Origin: JAUWKC01 sp035527845
Lineage (GTDB): Bacteria > Planctomycetota > Phycisphaerae > Sedimentisphaerales > Anaerobacaceae
NCBI GenBank assembly: GCA_035527845.1
Contig: DATKZT010000037.1
Location: 1-64,000, forward strand
Direction: 5' to 3'
Length of the DNA stretch: 64,000 nucleotides
The notes beneath the pieces were generated by a model. It did no database searches, had not been told where the DNA came from, and saw only the letters and a program-made list of their open reading frames with translations. Below, piece by piece: positions 15,620 through 23,967 of this stretch (its first letter is position 1; every line of letters begins with the position of its first letter). The position numbers and the translations under genes are program-made.

Positions 15620-17671
15620 ATGGCTGAGCTTTTGGAAGAGCAGCGGGAGAGCTGGGGCACTCGCGGCGGGTTTGTATTGGCGGCGGTGGGTTCGGCGGTA
15701 GGATTAGGTAATCTTTGGCGGTTTCCATACGAGCTTTATGACCATGGGGGCGGTGCATTTCTTGTTCCATACGTAGTGGCGGTGTTCCTGGTCGGGGTCC
15801 CGATGCTGATTCTGGAGTTCAGTCTGGGGCATCTGACGCAGCGAGCTGCGCCCGAGGCATTTGCCCGCGTGCACCGAAGGTTCGAGTTTGCGGGGTGGTG
15901 GAGCATATTGCTGGGATTTTTGATAGTCACTTTTTACACGGTGATTCTGGCTTATTGTTTCAGTTTCCTGTGGTTCAGCGTCAAGGGTATATTGAGCGGC
16001 GGCGAGCTGCCGTGGGCGGGCGAGGGACTGGAAGGCGTTAAGAAGGCGGCAGATTTTTTTAACCAGACGTATCTGGGCAAGACTGACGGACTGGCGCTGG
16101 GTAATATTCGGTGGAACATATTCTGGCCACTGGTGTTCACCTGGGTGGCAATGTACTTCTGCATATTCAGAGGAGTGAAGCTGGTTGGCAAGATTGTGTG
16201 GTGGACGGTGCCGCTGCCGTGGCTCATGCTGCTGGTTCTTACGGTTCGGGGTCTAACCCTTGAGGGTAGCGTGGAAGGTCTTGCCTACTATCTGAACCCT
16301 GACTGGTCGCAGGTGGCGAAGGCGACGACCTGGCGGTTCGCGTTTGGTCAGGCGTTTTTCTCGCTGAGTCTGGCGTTTGGCGGCGTGATGATTACGTATG
16401 CGAGCTTTCTTCACCAAAAGAGCGACTTGAATAATAATGCGGCGATAATAGCACTGGCGGATTTTGGGACGAGTTTTGTGGCGGGATTGGCGGTTTTTGC
16501 GACGTTGGGCGGGATGGCGTTTGTGACTCGTCAGGCGGGGCACGCGGTAGCGGTGGAGAACGTGGCAGAGGGCGGTCCGGCATTGGCGTTCGTGGCGTTT
16601 CCGTACGCCTTGGCGCAGTTACCCTATTCAGCATGGTTCAGCTTTGTTTTCTTTTTTGCGCTGGTCACATTGGGTATTGATTCGGCGTTTTCGCTCACCG
16701 AGTCGATACTTGCGGCGGTGGTGGACAAGACGGGTTGGCGCCGGAGCATCGTACTGCCGGCAATAAGCGTGATCGGTGGGGCGGCGGGGTTGATCTACAT
16801 TACGCAGGGTGGGCTGAACTGGCTTGGGGTAATCGGGGACTTCATAGACGGCACGTGGGGCATCGCATGTCTGGGGCTGTTCGAGTGTATTGTTCTTGGG
16901 TGGTTGTGGCGTGTTGACCGGCTGCGTCAACATGCAAACGAGAGGAGCGATTGGCAGCTGGGAAGGTGGTGGGATTATCTGATTCGCATTATCATCCCGG
17001 TTCTGCTCGGCTCACTGTTTGTGTGGAGTTTTTTCGATGACCTGACACAGGAGGGGGGATTTCTTCGTGACGAGGTGGGCAACTGGAATGTGGCCAATTG
17101 TGTTGGGTTGGCGGTAATTCTTCTGGTGCCGGCGGCGGGAATAGTGGTGAGCATGGCCAAGTCGGCCGGCGGCGCGGGCTTGCGCAGTGAGCATCCGGCA
17201 GACTTGGCGGTCAAAGGACGGTTCGGCGGTGGGATTGCGCTGGTTCTTGCCTTGTTATCGGCGCTCTTGCTGGGGACTCTGTTCTGGTGGGCGGTGGTTG
17301 GTCGTGACGAGAAGACGTTGTTGTGGCTTGGGCTGCCGCCGGCAGTTGTTGCTGTTGTCGTGAGCAATTCCATAGTGGACAGACGGCATGCCGGCAGTGT
17401 TCGGTCCTCCTGGCTGGCGCGGTGGGCAGGTCTGCTTGCGACATTTGATCTTGGAGCTTTTGTCGCGTTGAATCTAATCTACCGGACGCGTGAGCAGGCG
17501 GTGGTCGAGCCGACTCTGCACGGGCAAGAGCAACTCAGCGGCGTATCCTACCTGATTCTGTGTGGCGCTTTGCTGATTATCATCGGAGGTTTAGCCTGGT
17601 GTTTCTACAGAGCGCTGATGGCCGCGGGCAAGGCAGAAGAACTCCAGGGCGCCGAAGAGATCAGGGACTAA
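15620..17671 (+). CDS. Sodium-dependent symporter of the SNF/NSS family
   Basis: The 683-residue membrane protein starts with the NSS signature: WGTRGGFVLAAVGSAVGLGN then LWRFPY (residues 14-40), where the unwound helix 1 binds substrate and Na+. Later come the WSILLGFLIVTFYTVILAY and ALVTLGIDSAFSLTES helices, the latter in the helix-8 Na+ region. At 683 residues it is longer than the usual 450-520, with about four additional helices at the C-terminus. Substrates of the family are amino acids and related compounds; which one is not readable. GGAGG lies about 10 nt before the ATG. Confidence 0.93.
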   Translation: MAELLEEQRESWGTRGGFVLAAVGSAVGLGNLWRFPYELYDHGGGAFLVPYVVAVFLVGVPMLILEFSLGHLTQRAAPEAFARVHRRFEFAGWWSILLGFLIVTFYTVILAYCFSFLWFSVKGILSGGELPWAGEGLEGVKKAADFFNQTYLGKTDGLALGNIRWNIFWPLVFTWVAMYFCIFRGVKLVGKIVWWTVPLPWLMLLVLTVRGLTLEGSVEGLAYYLNPDWSQVAKATTWRFAFGQAFFSLSLAFGGVMITYASFLHQKSDLNNNAAIIALADFGTSFVAGLAVFATLGGMAFVTRQAGHAVAVENVAEGGPALAFVAFPYALAQLPYSAWFSFVFFFALVTLGIDSAFSLTESILAAVVDKTGWRRSIVLPAISVIGGAAGLIYITQGGLNWLGVIGDFIDGTWGIACLGLFECIVLGWLWRVDRLRQHANERSDWQLGRWWDYLIRIIIPVLLGSLFVWSFFDDLTQEGGFLRDEVGNWNVANCVGLAVILLVPAAGIVVSMAKSAGGAGLRSEHPADLAVKGRFGGGIALVLALLSALLLGTLFWWAVVGRDEKTLLWLGLPPAVVAVVVSNSIVDRRHAGSVRSSWLARWAGLLATFDLGAFVALNLIYRTREQAVVEPTLHGQEQLSGVSYLILCGALLIIIGGLAWCFYRALMAAGKAEELQGAEEIRD

Positions 17672-17702
17672 ACGGGCGCAGACAGAGCGATATCGGCATC
17701 AC

Positions 17703-17969
17703 CTATTTGAAGCCTTTGAGGTCCTCGTCGGTGTACTTGCAGATGCAGGCCTTTTCCAGGTCCACGTCTGTTATGTTTGCAAGGGTGCATAGCCAAGCGA
17801 GGACATCGGCAAATTCTTGTGCCCTATTCTGCTGGTTATCGCCGGCCAGAGCGGTGGCGAGCTCCCCGACCTCTTCAATGAACCACAGAAAGGTAGCGGG
17901 TACGCCGCGTTTTTGATCTCGCTCTTTGTATTTTGCGGCAATTAGCTGTTGAAACTGGCTAATATGCAT
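17703..17969 (-). CDS. MazG-like nucleotide pyrophosphohydrolase
   Basis: The 88-residue product has the compact MazG all-alpha core: EEVGELATAL (EExxE Mg2+ site, about residues 32-41) and EFADVLAWLCTL (ExxD, about 52-63). Such short proteins hydrolyse non-canonical or damaged NTPs to NMP and pyrophosphate. It follows the Rrf2 regulator by 13 nt on the same strand, so the two form an operon. Its stop lies 31 nt from the convergent symporter gene. Confidence 0.9.
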   Translation of the reverse strand: MHISQFQQLIAAKYKERDQKRGVPATFLWFIEEVGELATALAGDNQQNRAQEFADVLAWLCTLANITDVDLEKACICKYTDEDLKGFK

Positions 17970-17982
17970 TCTCTTGCGTAGA

Positions 17983-18381
17983 TCAGGCGCCCAACAGGTC
18001 CGAGAGTTTGACTTTTTCGAAAACAGTTCGAGCCTGGGCGATTGCTTTGTCGTACGTCTGCTCGATCTTGGCGGCGAATTTTTCTCCGTGGGCGTGCTCT
18101 TCCAGGTTCAACTGGCTTACCATAGGGCCATCGATGGCTTCAATGACGTTGAGCAAGGTGATTTTTTTAACCGGCCGGGCCAGTGAGAAGCCGCCTCGCG
18201 GGCCTCTCTTGGAGCGGAGCAGATTGGCTTTTACCAGTTGCTGGAGTATTTTCAGCAAGTACTCCAAGGGGATGTTGTATTTTTTGGAGATGTCCTGCGA
18301 TAGAATTATCCCCTGCTTTTGGTGCTGGGCGATATAGCCAGCCGCCAGCAATGCGTATCCTGTTGACCTACTGATTTTCAT
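17983..18381 (-). CDS. Rrf2 family transcriptional regulator
   Basis: ATG 18381 has AAAGGAG 6 nt upstream, and MKISRSTGYALLAAGYIAQH is the standard Rrf2 start. A winged helix follows, with recognition helix PLEYLLKILQQLVKANLL and wing RGPRGGFSLARP. The 132-residue product contains no cysteine, so it cannot hold the Fe-S cluster of IscR or NsrR and must sense something else or act without a cofactor. It is cotranscribed with the MazG-like gene. A long leader with repeated AACCGAAAAAC suggests autoregulation. Confidence 0.92.
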   Translation of the reverse strand: MKISRSTGYALLAAGYIAQHQKQGIILSQDISKKYNIPLEYLLKILQQLVKANLLRSKRGPRGGFSLARPVKKITLLNVIEAIDGPMVSQLNLEEHAHGEKFAAKIEQTYDKAIAQARTVFEKVKLSDLLGA

Positions 18382-18408
18382 TTTAATCTCCTTTGAAAAA
18401 GAAACGAT

Positions 18409-18461
18409 AACCGAAAAACCGTTTTCTTCCGCCGAACGCGGCGGCACGGCAACCGAAAAAC
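18409..18461. promoter_or_regulatory. Direct repeats and hairpin in the Rrf2 leader (possible operator)
   Basis: AACCGAAAAAC occurs at 18409-18419 and 18451-18461, flanking a perfect CCGCC/GGCGG hairpin (18429-18444). Repeats of this spacing immediately upstream of a regulator gene are candidate self-binding sites. Confidence 0.4.
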
Positions 18462-18558
18462 GAAAGAGAAGTAAAACAACTGCTTTGGGCGCCCGGTTTG
18501 TTCAGGGTGTGGCGATTATAGTGTGTCAAAGCAGGCTGTCCGGAGCACCCAAGAAAGC

Positions 18559-18586
18559 ATTATCCATAACAAACCCCAAATTGCAA
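18559..18586 (-). promoter_or_regulatory. Candidate promoter of the Rrf2-MazG operon
   Basis: On the minus strand TTGCAA (18581-18586) and GATAAT (18559-18564), 16 nt apart, giving a leader of about 170 nt. Confidence 0.5.
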
Positions 18587-18713
18587 GAGTTTAGTTCTCT
18601 AAAATTTGTATAATTTACAAACAGCCAATATTCATCTAAAAAAACTTTATTTGCAAGTATTTTTTTGGCAAAAGGGCAAAAATTTTGATTTTTTTTTCAT
18701 GTTTGCAAAAGTC

Positions 18714-18742
18714 TTGACATTTGGACGGGTTCAAAATACGAT
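18714..18742 (+). promoter_or_regulatory. Promoter of the STAS/ATPase/amidase gene set
   Basis: TTGACA (18714-18719) and TACGAT (18737-18742) with 17 nt spacing, 34 nt before the STAS gene start. The surrounding 18600-18720 stretch is strongly AT-rich (an UP-element-like context). Confidence 0.7.
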
Positions 18743-18775
18743 TTTGGTGAATCTTACGATTATCAGGAGCTGAGT

Positions 18776-19135
18776 ATGACAGAACTCAAGCCGAAAATAA
18801 CGGTGGAGTACAGCGAAAAAGCAACGATTGTTACGTTAGCTGATGAAAGGATTCTGGAAGAAGGGGAGATTCGGTCGCTTCAGGAGGCTATTATGTCTGT
18901 TATAGAGCAGGCCGGGCGGATAAATATGGTTTTGGACTTTCGGAATGTGCGGTTTTTGTCTTCTGCGGTGCTGGGCCTATTAGTAAGGATCAGCAAGAAG
19001 ATTTACGAATACGAGGGTCAACTGAAGCTTTGTAACATAGACCGTAAGATCCACGAGGTGTTCAAGATAACGCGTCTTACGAAGATCTTCGACATTCACG
19101 AAGACCTGGAGAGTGCTCTTGAGAGTTTTTCGTGA
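18776..19135 (+). CDS. STAS-domain anti-sigma factor antagonist (SpoIIAA/RsbV type)
   Basis: The 119-residue product is a single STAS domain. The phosphorylation loop reads VRFLSSAVLGLL with serines at the conserved site (about residues 62-63) and the C-terminal helix region reads CNIDRKIHEVFKITRL. The unphosphorylated form of such proteins captures an anti-sigma kinase and so frees its sigma factor or other partner. CAGGAG precedes the ATG. The RsbW-like ATPase gene lies 150 nt downstream. A close paralogue is at 58631-58957. Confidence 0.93.
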   Translation: MTELKPKITVEYSEKATIVTLADERILEEGEIRSLQEAIMSVIEQAGRINMVLDFRNVRFLSSAVLGLLVRISKKIYEYEGQLKLCNIDRKIHEVFKITRLTKIFDIHEDLESALESFS

Positions 19136-19285
19136 TGTGGTCGGCAGTAATATCACATTTACCTGGGCGGCGTCGGCCCGGATGGGGGCGAGGCGGGGGT
19201 GTGGTGTGCGTAAGTGCAGGTACGTTGGCACAGAGGGTGGTGGTTGTGTGTTGGCTGCGAATGTGTTTCGAAGGGGCATGATTGA

Positions 19286-19741
19286 ATGGTATCAAAAGTG
19301 CCGATAAGCGGCTCGGCGGTGGTAAGGAGCGTGCCATCAGCCATCAAGGAGGTGTGGGGGCGAATATTATCAGAGCTGGAGTCTGAGGATTTCCATCAGG
19401 AAGATGTATTCGCGGTTCATCTTGCGACAGAGGAGGCTTTTCTGAATGCACTCAAACACGGTAACCGGATGGACAGCGGCAAACGAGTCAGGATTGACTA
19501 TGTGGTGGCGCCGGACAGAGTGGAGGTGAGCCTTACGGATGAAGGCGACGGTTTCGACCCGACAAGGGTGCCGGACCCGCGATGCGGTGAGAATCTGTAT
19601 AAGACGGCGGGCAGAGGTGTATTTCTCATGCAGTGTTATATGGACGTTGTTGAATTCAACGAGCGCGGCAACAGCGTGCGGATGATCAAATACAAGGGCG
19701 GAACAGGAGCAGGGCGGACGCCAAGGGAGCCAGAGGCGTAG
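19286..19741 (+). CDS. RsbW/SpoIIAB-like ATP-binding anti-sigma regulatory protein
   Basis: The 151-residue product has the HATPase_c N box HLATEEAFLNALKHGNR (about residues 48-64) and the G1 box DEGDGFDP (about 91-98) followed by GRGVFLM (G2). This is the GHKL ATPase fold of serine kinases that phosphorylate STAS antagonists. With the STAS gene upstream it forms a partner-switching pair. No sigma factor lies nearby, so the output partner is elsewhere or is not a sigma factor. AAGGGG lies about 9 nt before the ATG. Confidence 0.92.
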   Translation: MVSKVPISGSAVVRSVPSAIKEVWGRILSELESEDFHQEDVFAVHLATEEAFLNALKHGNRMDSGKRVRIDYVVAPDRVEVSLTDEGDGFDPTRVPDPRCGENLYKTAGRGVFLMQCYMDVVEFNERGNSVRMIKYKGGTGAGRTPREPEA

Positions 19742-19831
19742 TCAGGTTGTTGGCGCTTTGCCGGGGCGTTTGAGAGGATACGGCGGGGCGTGAGACGGCA
19801 AAGGTTGTGACAGGATTTTGGTGAGGTGACA

Positions 19832-20500
19832 ATGGGCAGGACAGTCAGGCTCGGGGCGGCGGCACGAGTATTGATGGTTTATGTTTTTTTGCACGTTTTG
19901 GGTGGGTGCACGAATAGCGAACCGCGTCTTCAGATACTGTATGACTACGGTCAAGGAGCAGGCTTGCCGCCGCGGCCACCCGCGCCGGCGCCGCCGGTGA
20001 CGCGGAGGTTCGTGGACGAGTATCCGCGGGGTTGGGTTCCGCCCGCTGGGGTGCCAGAGAGAAGGTGGGCGTGGATAGTGGTACATCACTCGGCCACTGA
20101 CAGAGGGGATGCTGCTGCGTTCGACAGGGAGCACAAGGAACGTGGGTGGGAAGGCGTGGGGTACGATTTTGTGATAGGTAACGGGACGGGCAGCGGAGAC
20201 GGCGAGGTTGAAGTGACGTACCGATGGCACCAGCAGAAGACCGGCGCGCACTGCAAGACGCCGAATAACTGGGCGAACGAAGAGGCGGTCGGTATATGTC
20301 TGGTTGGGGACTTTACCAGGAGGGCGCCGACGGCGCGGCAGATGCGGTCGCTTGAGGAGCTGGTCGAGTTTCTTCAAAAGCGGTATCGTATCCCAAAGAG
20401 CCGGATTTACGGCCACAGGAATACGCCTGGGGCCCATGAGACGGAGTGTCCGGGGCGTTACTTTCCGATGGCGCGTCTGAAATCGGCGCTTGCTTTCTGA
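19832..20500 (+). CDS. Lipoprotein N-acetylmuramoyl-L-alanine amidase (Amidase_2/PGRP type)
   Basis: I start at ATG 19832 after GAGGTG. The signal ends in a lipobox LGGC (about residue 28), placing the enzyme on a membrane surface in the periplasm. The Amidase_2 zinc ligands are visible: IVVHHSAT (first His), YGHRNT (second His) and TECPG (Cys). The fold cleaves the bond between MurNAc and L-Ala in peptidoglycan. A Pro-rich linker follows the lipobox. The position inside the STAS/RsbW-like set suggests that the partner switch may control cell-wall remodelling. Confidence 0.92.
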   Translation: MGRTVRLGAAARVLMVYVFLHVLGGCTNSEPRLQILYDYGQGAGLPPRPPAPAPPVTRRFVDEYPRGWVPPAGVPERRWAWIVVHHSATDRGDAAAFDREHKERGWEGVGYDFVIGNGTGSGDGEVEVTYRWHQQKTGAHCKTPNNWANEEAVGICLVGDFTRRAPTARQMRSLEELVEFLQKRYRIPKSRIYGHRNTPGAHETECPGRYFPMARLKSALAF

Positions 20501-20684
20501 TTTTTTTGGACGTTGGTCCGGCGGGGGGTCTGGGGGGTCCCATAAACACATCTTCTTGGGGCGGCAAGGGGTTTCCACGTGGCAATTGGGGCAAAATGTC
20601 CTGACGAGGGGAAAGTCAGGGTGCGATTGGGCCGAAGTGGAGGCTAATGGGTCATTCGCAAGGTCAGAGCAAGGAGTCCAAATA

Positions 20685-21155
20685 ATGGATATGTACGACT
20701 GGCTGTGTTCTCCGAGCGGCGCGCTGAATGAGCAGATAGCTCGGCAGATGTTCGAGGTTCTGCCGGAGGGCGGTCCTTTGGTGGTGATTCTGGATGCCGA
20801 GGGTCACTTCTGGCCGAGCGACTCTGAGAGGTTCGCGTGCATGAATATAGGCGAATCGTTTCTGCGTGAGCTTCGGTCTCGGATTGACGACGGCGTCGAG
20901 CCGGTCGTGACCCAGGTTGATGATTGCAGTGTGGTCGTGGCTCAACTGGCTACCGAGCGGACGCATTGCGGTTATGTTATGATTGCTCTGGCGCAGTACA
21001 GCCCGGAATCGACGCTGGCGAATATCGACCTGGTGGAGGTGATATTGAATCAAATCGGGCTGATAGCGAGGCTGGTGGAGAAGAACAACCTGCTGTATGA
21101 GCTGCAAATGAAGCAGTTCAGCGTTTACAGCGAGGGCGAGGCAATGTCGAACTGA
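20685..21155 (+). CDS. GAF-like sensory protein of unknown function
   Basis: ATG 20685 has AAGGAG eight bases upstream. The 156-residue product has the look of a single GAF-type domain: GPLVVILDAEGHFW, a VVTQVDDCSVVVAQL strand pair, YVMIALAQYSP, and a long C-terminal helix (VEVILNQIGLIARLVEKNNL) suited to dimerisation. No enzymatic output domain is present. As the last member of the STAS-ATPase-amidase set it may supply the signal input; that is inference from context. Confidence 0.7.
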   Translation: MDMYDWLCSPSGALNEQIARQMFEVLPEGGPLVVILDAEGHFWPSDSERFACMNIGESFLRELRSRIDDGVEPVVTQVDDCSVVVAQLATERTHCGYVMIALAQYSPESTLANIDLVEVILNQIGLIARLVEKNNLLYELQMKQFSVYSEGEAMSN

Positions 21156-21341
21156 CGGAGTATTCTGCGGGGCGGGTTTTTTCTGCCGAGCCTGAGTCCC
21201 TTTTCCCATGAATGATTTTTTGACCGGAGTTTCGGTGCGCGCCGGCGGCGGGATCGCGGCGGGGTCGTAAGGGGCTGTCGGGGCTAAGGTTAGGTGTGTC
21301 GCCTTGTCTGGTATTGGGCACTTTGCCAATTCAAAAAAAAG

Positions 21342-21363
21342 AACTCGACTTTGTAGAGTTTTT
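21342..21363 (+). terminator. Weak hairpin with T-run
   Basis: AACTC (21342-21346) pairs with GAGTT (21356-21360) and five T follow from 21359. The stem is short, so this is tentative. The rest of the 21156-21681 gap holds only the promoter below. Confidence 0.35.
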
Positions 21364-21366
21364 GTG

Positions 21367-21394
21367 TTGACGGCGGCGGGAAGATGCGGATAAT
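21367..21394 (+). promoter_or_regulatory. Candidate promoter of the C39-like/DUF1573-like gene
   Basis: TTGACG (21367-21372) and GATAAT (21389-21394) with 16 nt spacing, roughly 220-290 nt before the likely start codon. Confidence 0.5.
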
Positions 21395-21681
21395 TGGGTG
21401 CGTTACAGTTGCTGAGAGATTCTGATGCTGCGGCGCACCCTTTGGCAGTATCTTTTGAGGCGGCAGCGGAGGATTCTTCTTAGAGTCGGAAGTGTTGAAC
21501 GCGCTTAGCAGCCGGGCCGACGCTTACGACGAGCCAAGGCAGCCGGGACCAGGCCCACTGACAAGACGCGGAAGTAGTTATCTGGATTGAGGATGAATTT
21601 GATGATATAGAGTGTGTGCGCTTAAGGGGGCACAGCGAGGAGAATTTTGGAAAGGGGCTGAGCATTTTGGTAGTCAAAGCG

Positions 21682-22776
21682 ATGATGGGTAACAGTGGAA
21701 GTGCAAGACAACTGGCCGATCGGGGATTGCGTAAGCCGGGTTGTGCCGGTTGCTATGGCGGGTGTAGGGTTTTGGCAGGGTCAAAAGTGGTTGCCCTAAT
21801 AGCCGCGACTTGTCTTGCAGTGGCCAGCGTAGTCGCTTTTGCCGAGGGTGGTGACGGGGCAGTATCTTCTGGGTTGGATGAAGGGTCCAGAAGAGGGTTG
21901 ATTTTTCCGGATTACAAGGAGGCTTTTCGGATCAGGAGGATCTCGGCGACGGCTTGCGGGCCGCTTTCACTGATAGCAGTCCTAAAGAGGATGGATATCC
22001 CTCTTTCTGGAGCTGATGTTAAAAACATCATCGGTAGTGCGGGATCGAAGGGGACGAACCTCCAACAGTTGAAGCAGTTGGCCGAAGGTTATGGGGTTTA
22101 TGCTCTGGGAGTGGAGTTGACGACCCAGGAACTGAGAAGAACGGGCATGTATGCGATAGCGCATCTTGACTGGGCGCGGTTTGTGGCTGTGACGGGCTAC
22201 TCGCAGAAGGGCATACAGGTCGTTCGACCGTTGAAGAAGGCGGCTGTCGTATCGGACGAGAGGTTTTCCAAGGCGTTCACGGGGAGGGCCTTGTTGATAT
22301 CAAGAGTGCCTTTTCCAAAGGAACTTGTCGAGGCGGGGTCTGTAAAGCCAGACGTTAGAGGATTGCGTCTGTCGCAAAGTTCAATTGGCGTCGGCAGAAT
22401 AAGGTCTGTTGACTGGGAAAAATCCGTTGGTGTGTACAATGACGGTACTGGGACCATTGAAGTCAAAGTGAAGCCTTGTTGCGCGTCCATTTCCGCGCGC
22501 GTGGAGCCAAATGTTGTACCAGGGGGAGGGTCAGCCGTCTTGACGGTTGCGGGCAAGGAAAAGGAACCGGGTCAGTTCCAGTGGAGTGTTAGTCTGCTAA
22601 CGAATCAGAAGGATGTGAAACCGATAAAGGTCCCGGTTCAGGGTTACCTCGAGCCGCCACTGTTTTTCGAAACGCCTGCGGTTAAGCTGACGAACGTTCT
22701 TCAAAATCAGGAAGCCGAAGCTCATGCGCGGTTCATTTGTATGGACGGGGTAAGGATAGACGACCTCGTAGCGTGA
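21682..22776 (+). CDS. Exported C39-peptidase-like / DUF1573-like protein, N-terminal part (ends at in-frame TGA)
   Basis: After a polar N-terminus a signal-anchor follows (KVVALIAATCLAVASVVAFA). A C39-like domain starts at TACGPLSLIAVLKRM with the nucleophile-type Cys and continues to YAIAHLDWARFVAVTGYS. The usual HFVVV catalytic His appears as RFVAV, so peptidase activity is doubtful. A second domain carries KPCCASISARVEPN and PGGGSAVLTV, the pattern of DUF1573. The frame ends at TGA 22774-22776, but the same frame continues for 183 codons with matching character (next entry). The start is uncertain: ATG 21682, a TTG at 21667 with GGGG nine bases upstream, or GTG 21616. Confidence 0.7.
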   Translation: MMGNSGSARQLADRGLRKPGCAGCYGGCRVLAGSKVVALIAATCLAVASVVAFAEGGDGAVSSGLDEGSRRGLIFPDYKEAFRIRRISATACGPLSLIAVLKRMDIPLSGADVKNIIGSAGSKGTNLQQLKQLAEGYGVYALGVELTTQELRRTGMYAIAHLDWARFVAVTGYSQKGIQVVRPLKKAAVVSDERFSKAFTGRALLISRVPFPKELVEAGSVKPDVRGLRLSQSSIGVGRIRSVDWEKSVGVYNDGTGTIEVKVKPCCASISARVEPNVVPGGGSAVLTVAGKEKEPGQFQWSVSLLTNQKDVKPIKVPVQGYLEPPLFFETPAVKLTNVLQNQEAEAHARFICMDGVRIDDLVA

Positions 22777-23325
22777 GTTCCGGAAGGTGCGCCGGTTACG
22801 GTAGAGATTCAGCAGAGCTCCGAGGGCCACCCGTACCTATCGCTCACCTGGAATGGAACACCGGAAACCGGATGGCATCGGTATCGCATTGGAGTGGGAG
22901 TGACCGATGCGAAGAATGTTGAAGCTGGTCTTCTGTTTGCCGTCGAGGTTATTCCCGTTGTGGAAGTATTTCCAGCGAGCGTTGTGATTGCGGGCTTTGA
23001 GGCCGCAAAGGGTTGGTTGCGACGGCTTACTTTCAAATTCAACGGCCAGGTCGATAAGAACTTGGAGTACGGGTGGACAAACGAATTGTTTGCCGATGCG
23101 ATCGAGGTGCAGAACTCGATTGATCAAAATGGCGAACGCGTAGTGGTTCTTTCTCCCAAATGCGGCGCTGCCGTCAAATCGCTTCTGGGGAGATGGTCGG
23201 ACCTGGTATTTTCTTTTCGGCCTGGGGTTGATTGCGGCGCTCGGGTATATGTTGGTAATAGGGCATTTATTCACAGCGAGGAATTTGTTGAGGAGAGAAA
23301 GGAGGCACGCATGGGAGGAAGTTAA
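22777..23325 (+). pseudogene. Continuation of the C39-like/DUF1573-like protein beyond an in-frame stop
   Basis: Directly after the TGA, in the same frame and without another stop for 182 codons, the sequence reads VPEGAPVTVEIQQSSEGHPY, then beta-strand-rich text of the same secreted type (LTWNGTPETGWHRYRIGVGV). It ends with KCGAAVKSLLGRW and a basic tail. Codon use and composition are unchanged across the stop. The simplest view is one gene of about 550 codons broken by a single nonsense change (CGA or TGG to TGA). A GTG at 22894 could restart translation but has only a poor SD. Confidence 0.65.
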
Positions 23326-23403
23326 ATCAAGTTTTTCGTTGTTTTTGTTCAACTGTTGATTGTAAAGTTCAATTAGTGTTGGTTAAGAGAGGGAGATTCA
23401 GAA

Positions 23404-23853
23404 ATGTCGAAGTCAAAAGAATATGTGCGCATTTGCGTTTTCAGCGTATTGGGTGTGCTTATCACTGCTACGTGTGCTACGGTGCTGCTGGACGCCAGTG
23501 CTGCGAGTGCAGCGACGCTTGGTAGAGTATTGACAGCAGCCCAACTGGAGGTTACTTTCGGTGATGCTTGCCACTGCAAGAAGTCGTACTCTTGCCAGCA
23601 GGGATTCAAGAGCGGCGCATCGAATTGCTCAAAATGCTCGGCTGGAAGCAGGTATTTTCGGTGTTGCCAGGATCTGGCTGATACGGGCGACACATGTGAA
23701 CTTTCGAGTGATAACGGCTGTAGCGGAAATCTCGTGTATGGACCCGTGGACGGGTCATATAGTACGTGCACAAGCTGCAGCATAGACTCGGAAACCGAAG
23801 GCACTGCATGCACCAAGAAGAAGGCCACTAACGCCAGTAGTGTTTGCGATTGA
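23404..23853 (+). CDS. Secreted cysteine-rich peptide precursor
   Basis: The 149-residue product has an N-terminal signal/anchor (VFSVLGVLITATCATVLL) and then TLGRVLTAAQLEVTFGDACH, where an L-x(4)-L-x(4)-G pattern stands directly before the first core cysteines, reminiscent of double-glycine leader ends. The remaining roughly 95 residues hold 13 cysteines (CHC, C, CSKC, CC, C, C, CTSC, C, C) among Gly, Ser and Thr, suggesting several disulfides. It lies 78 nt downstream of the C39-like gene. AGAGGGAGA precedes the ATG. I do not know its function; a toxin-like, adhesive or structural role are all possible. Confidence 0.75.
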   Translation: MSKSKEYVRICVFSVLGVLITATCATVLLDASAASAATLGRVLTAAQLEVTFGDACHCKKSYSCQQGFKSGASNCSKCSAGSRYFRCCQDLADTGDTCELSSDNGCSGNLVYGPVDGSYSTCTSCSIDSETEGTACTKKKATNASSVCD

Positions 23854-23967
23854 CGATGGGTAGGATCTTGCTGGTCGACGGTTATCCGGGCATGTTGTGT
23901 GCCCGGACGATCCCGGATCGGGGGTCTCTACATGTGGTGTATTCTGTTGGACAAGAAGAGGTCGAAT

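Noticed and set aside
14772..15770. Long minus-strand frame over the amidohydrolase gene
   Set aside because: Arg/His/Pro-rich shadow of a GC-rich gene on the other strand, without initiation signals or family features.
19742..20578. 278-codon minus-strand frame over the amidase gene
   Set aside because: Pro/Arg-rich antisense shadow; the plus-strand amidase has clear zinc ligands.
22774..22776. Selenocysteine at the in-frame TGA
   Set aside because: The position is in a secreted beta-rich protein with no redox context, and the downstream CCGG/CCGG pairing is too weak for a SECIS element.
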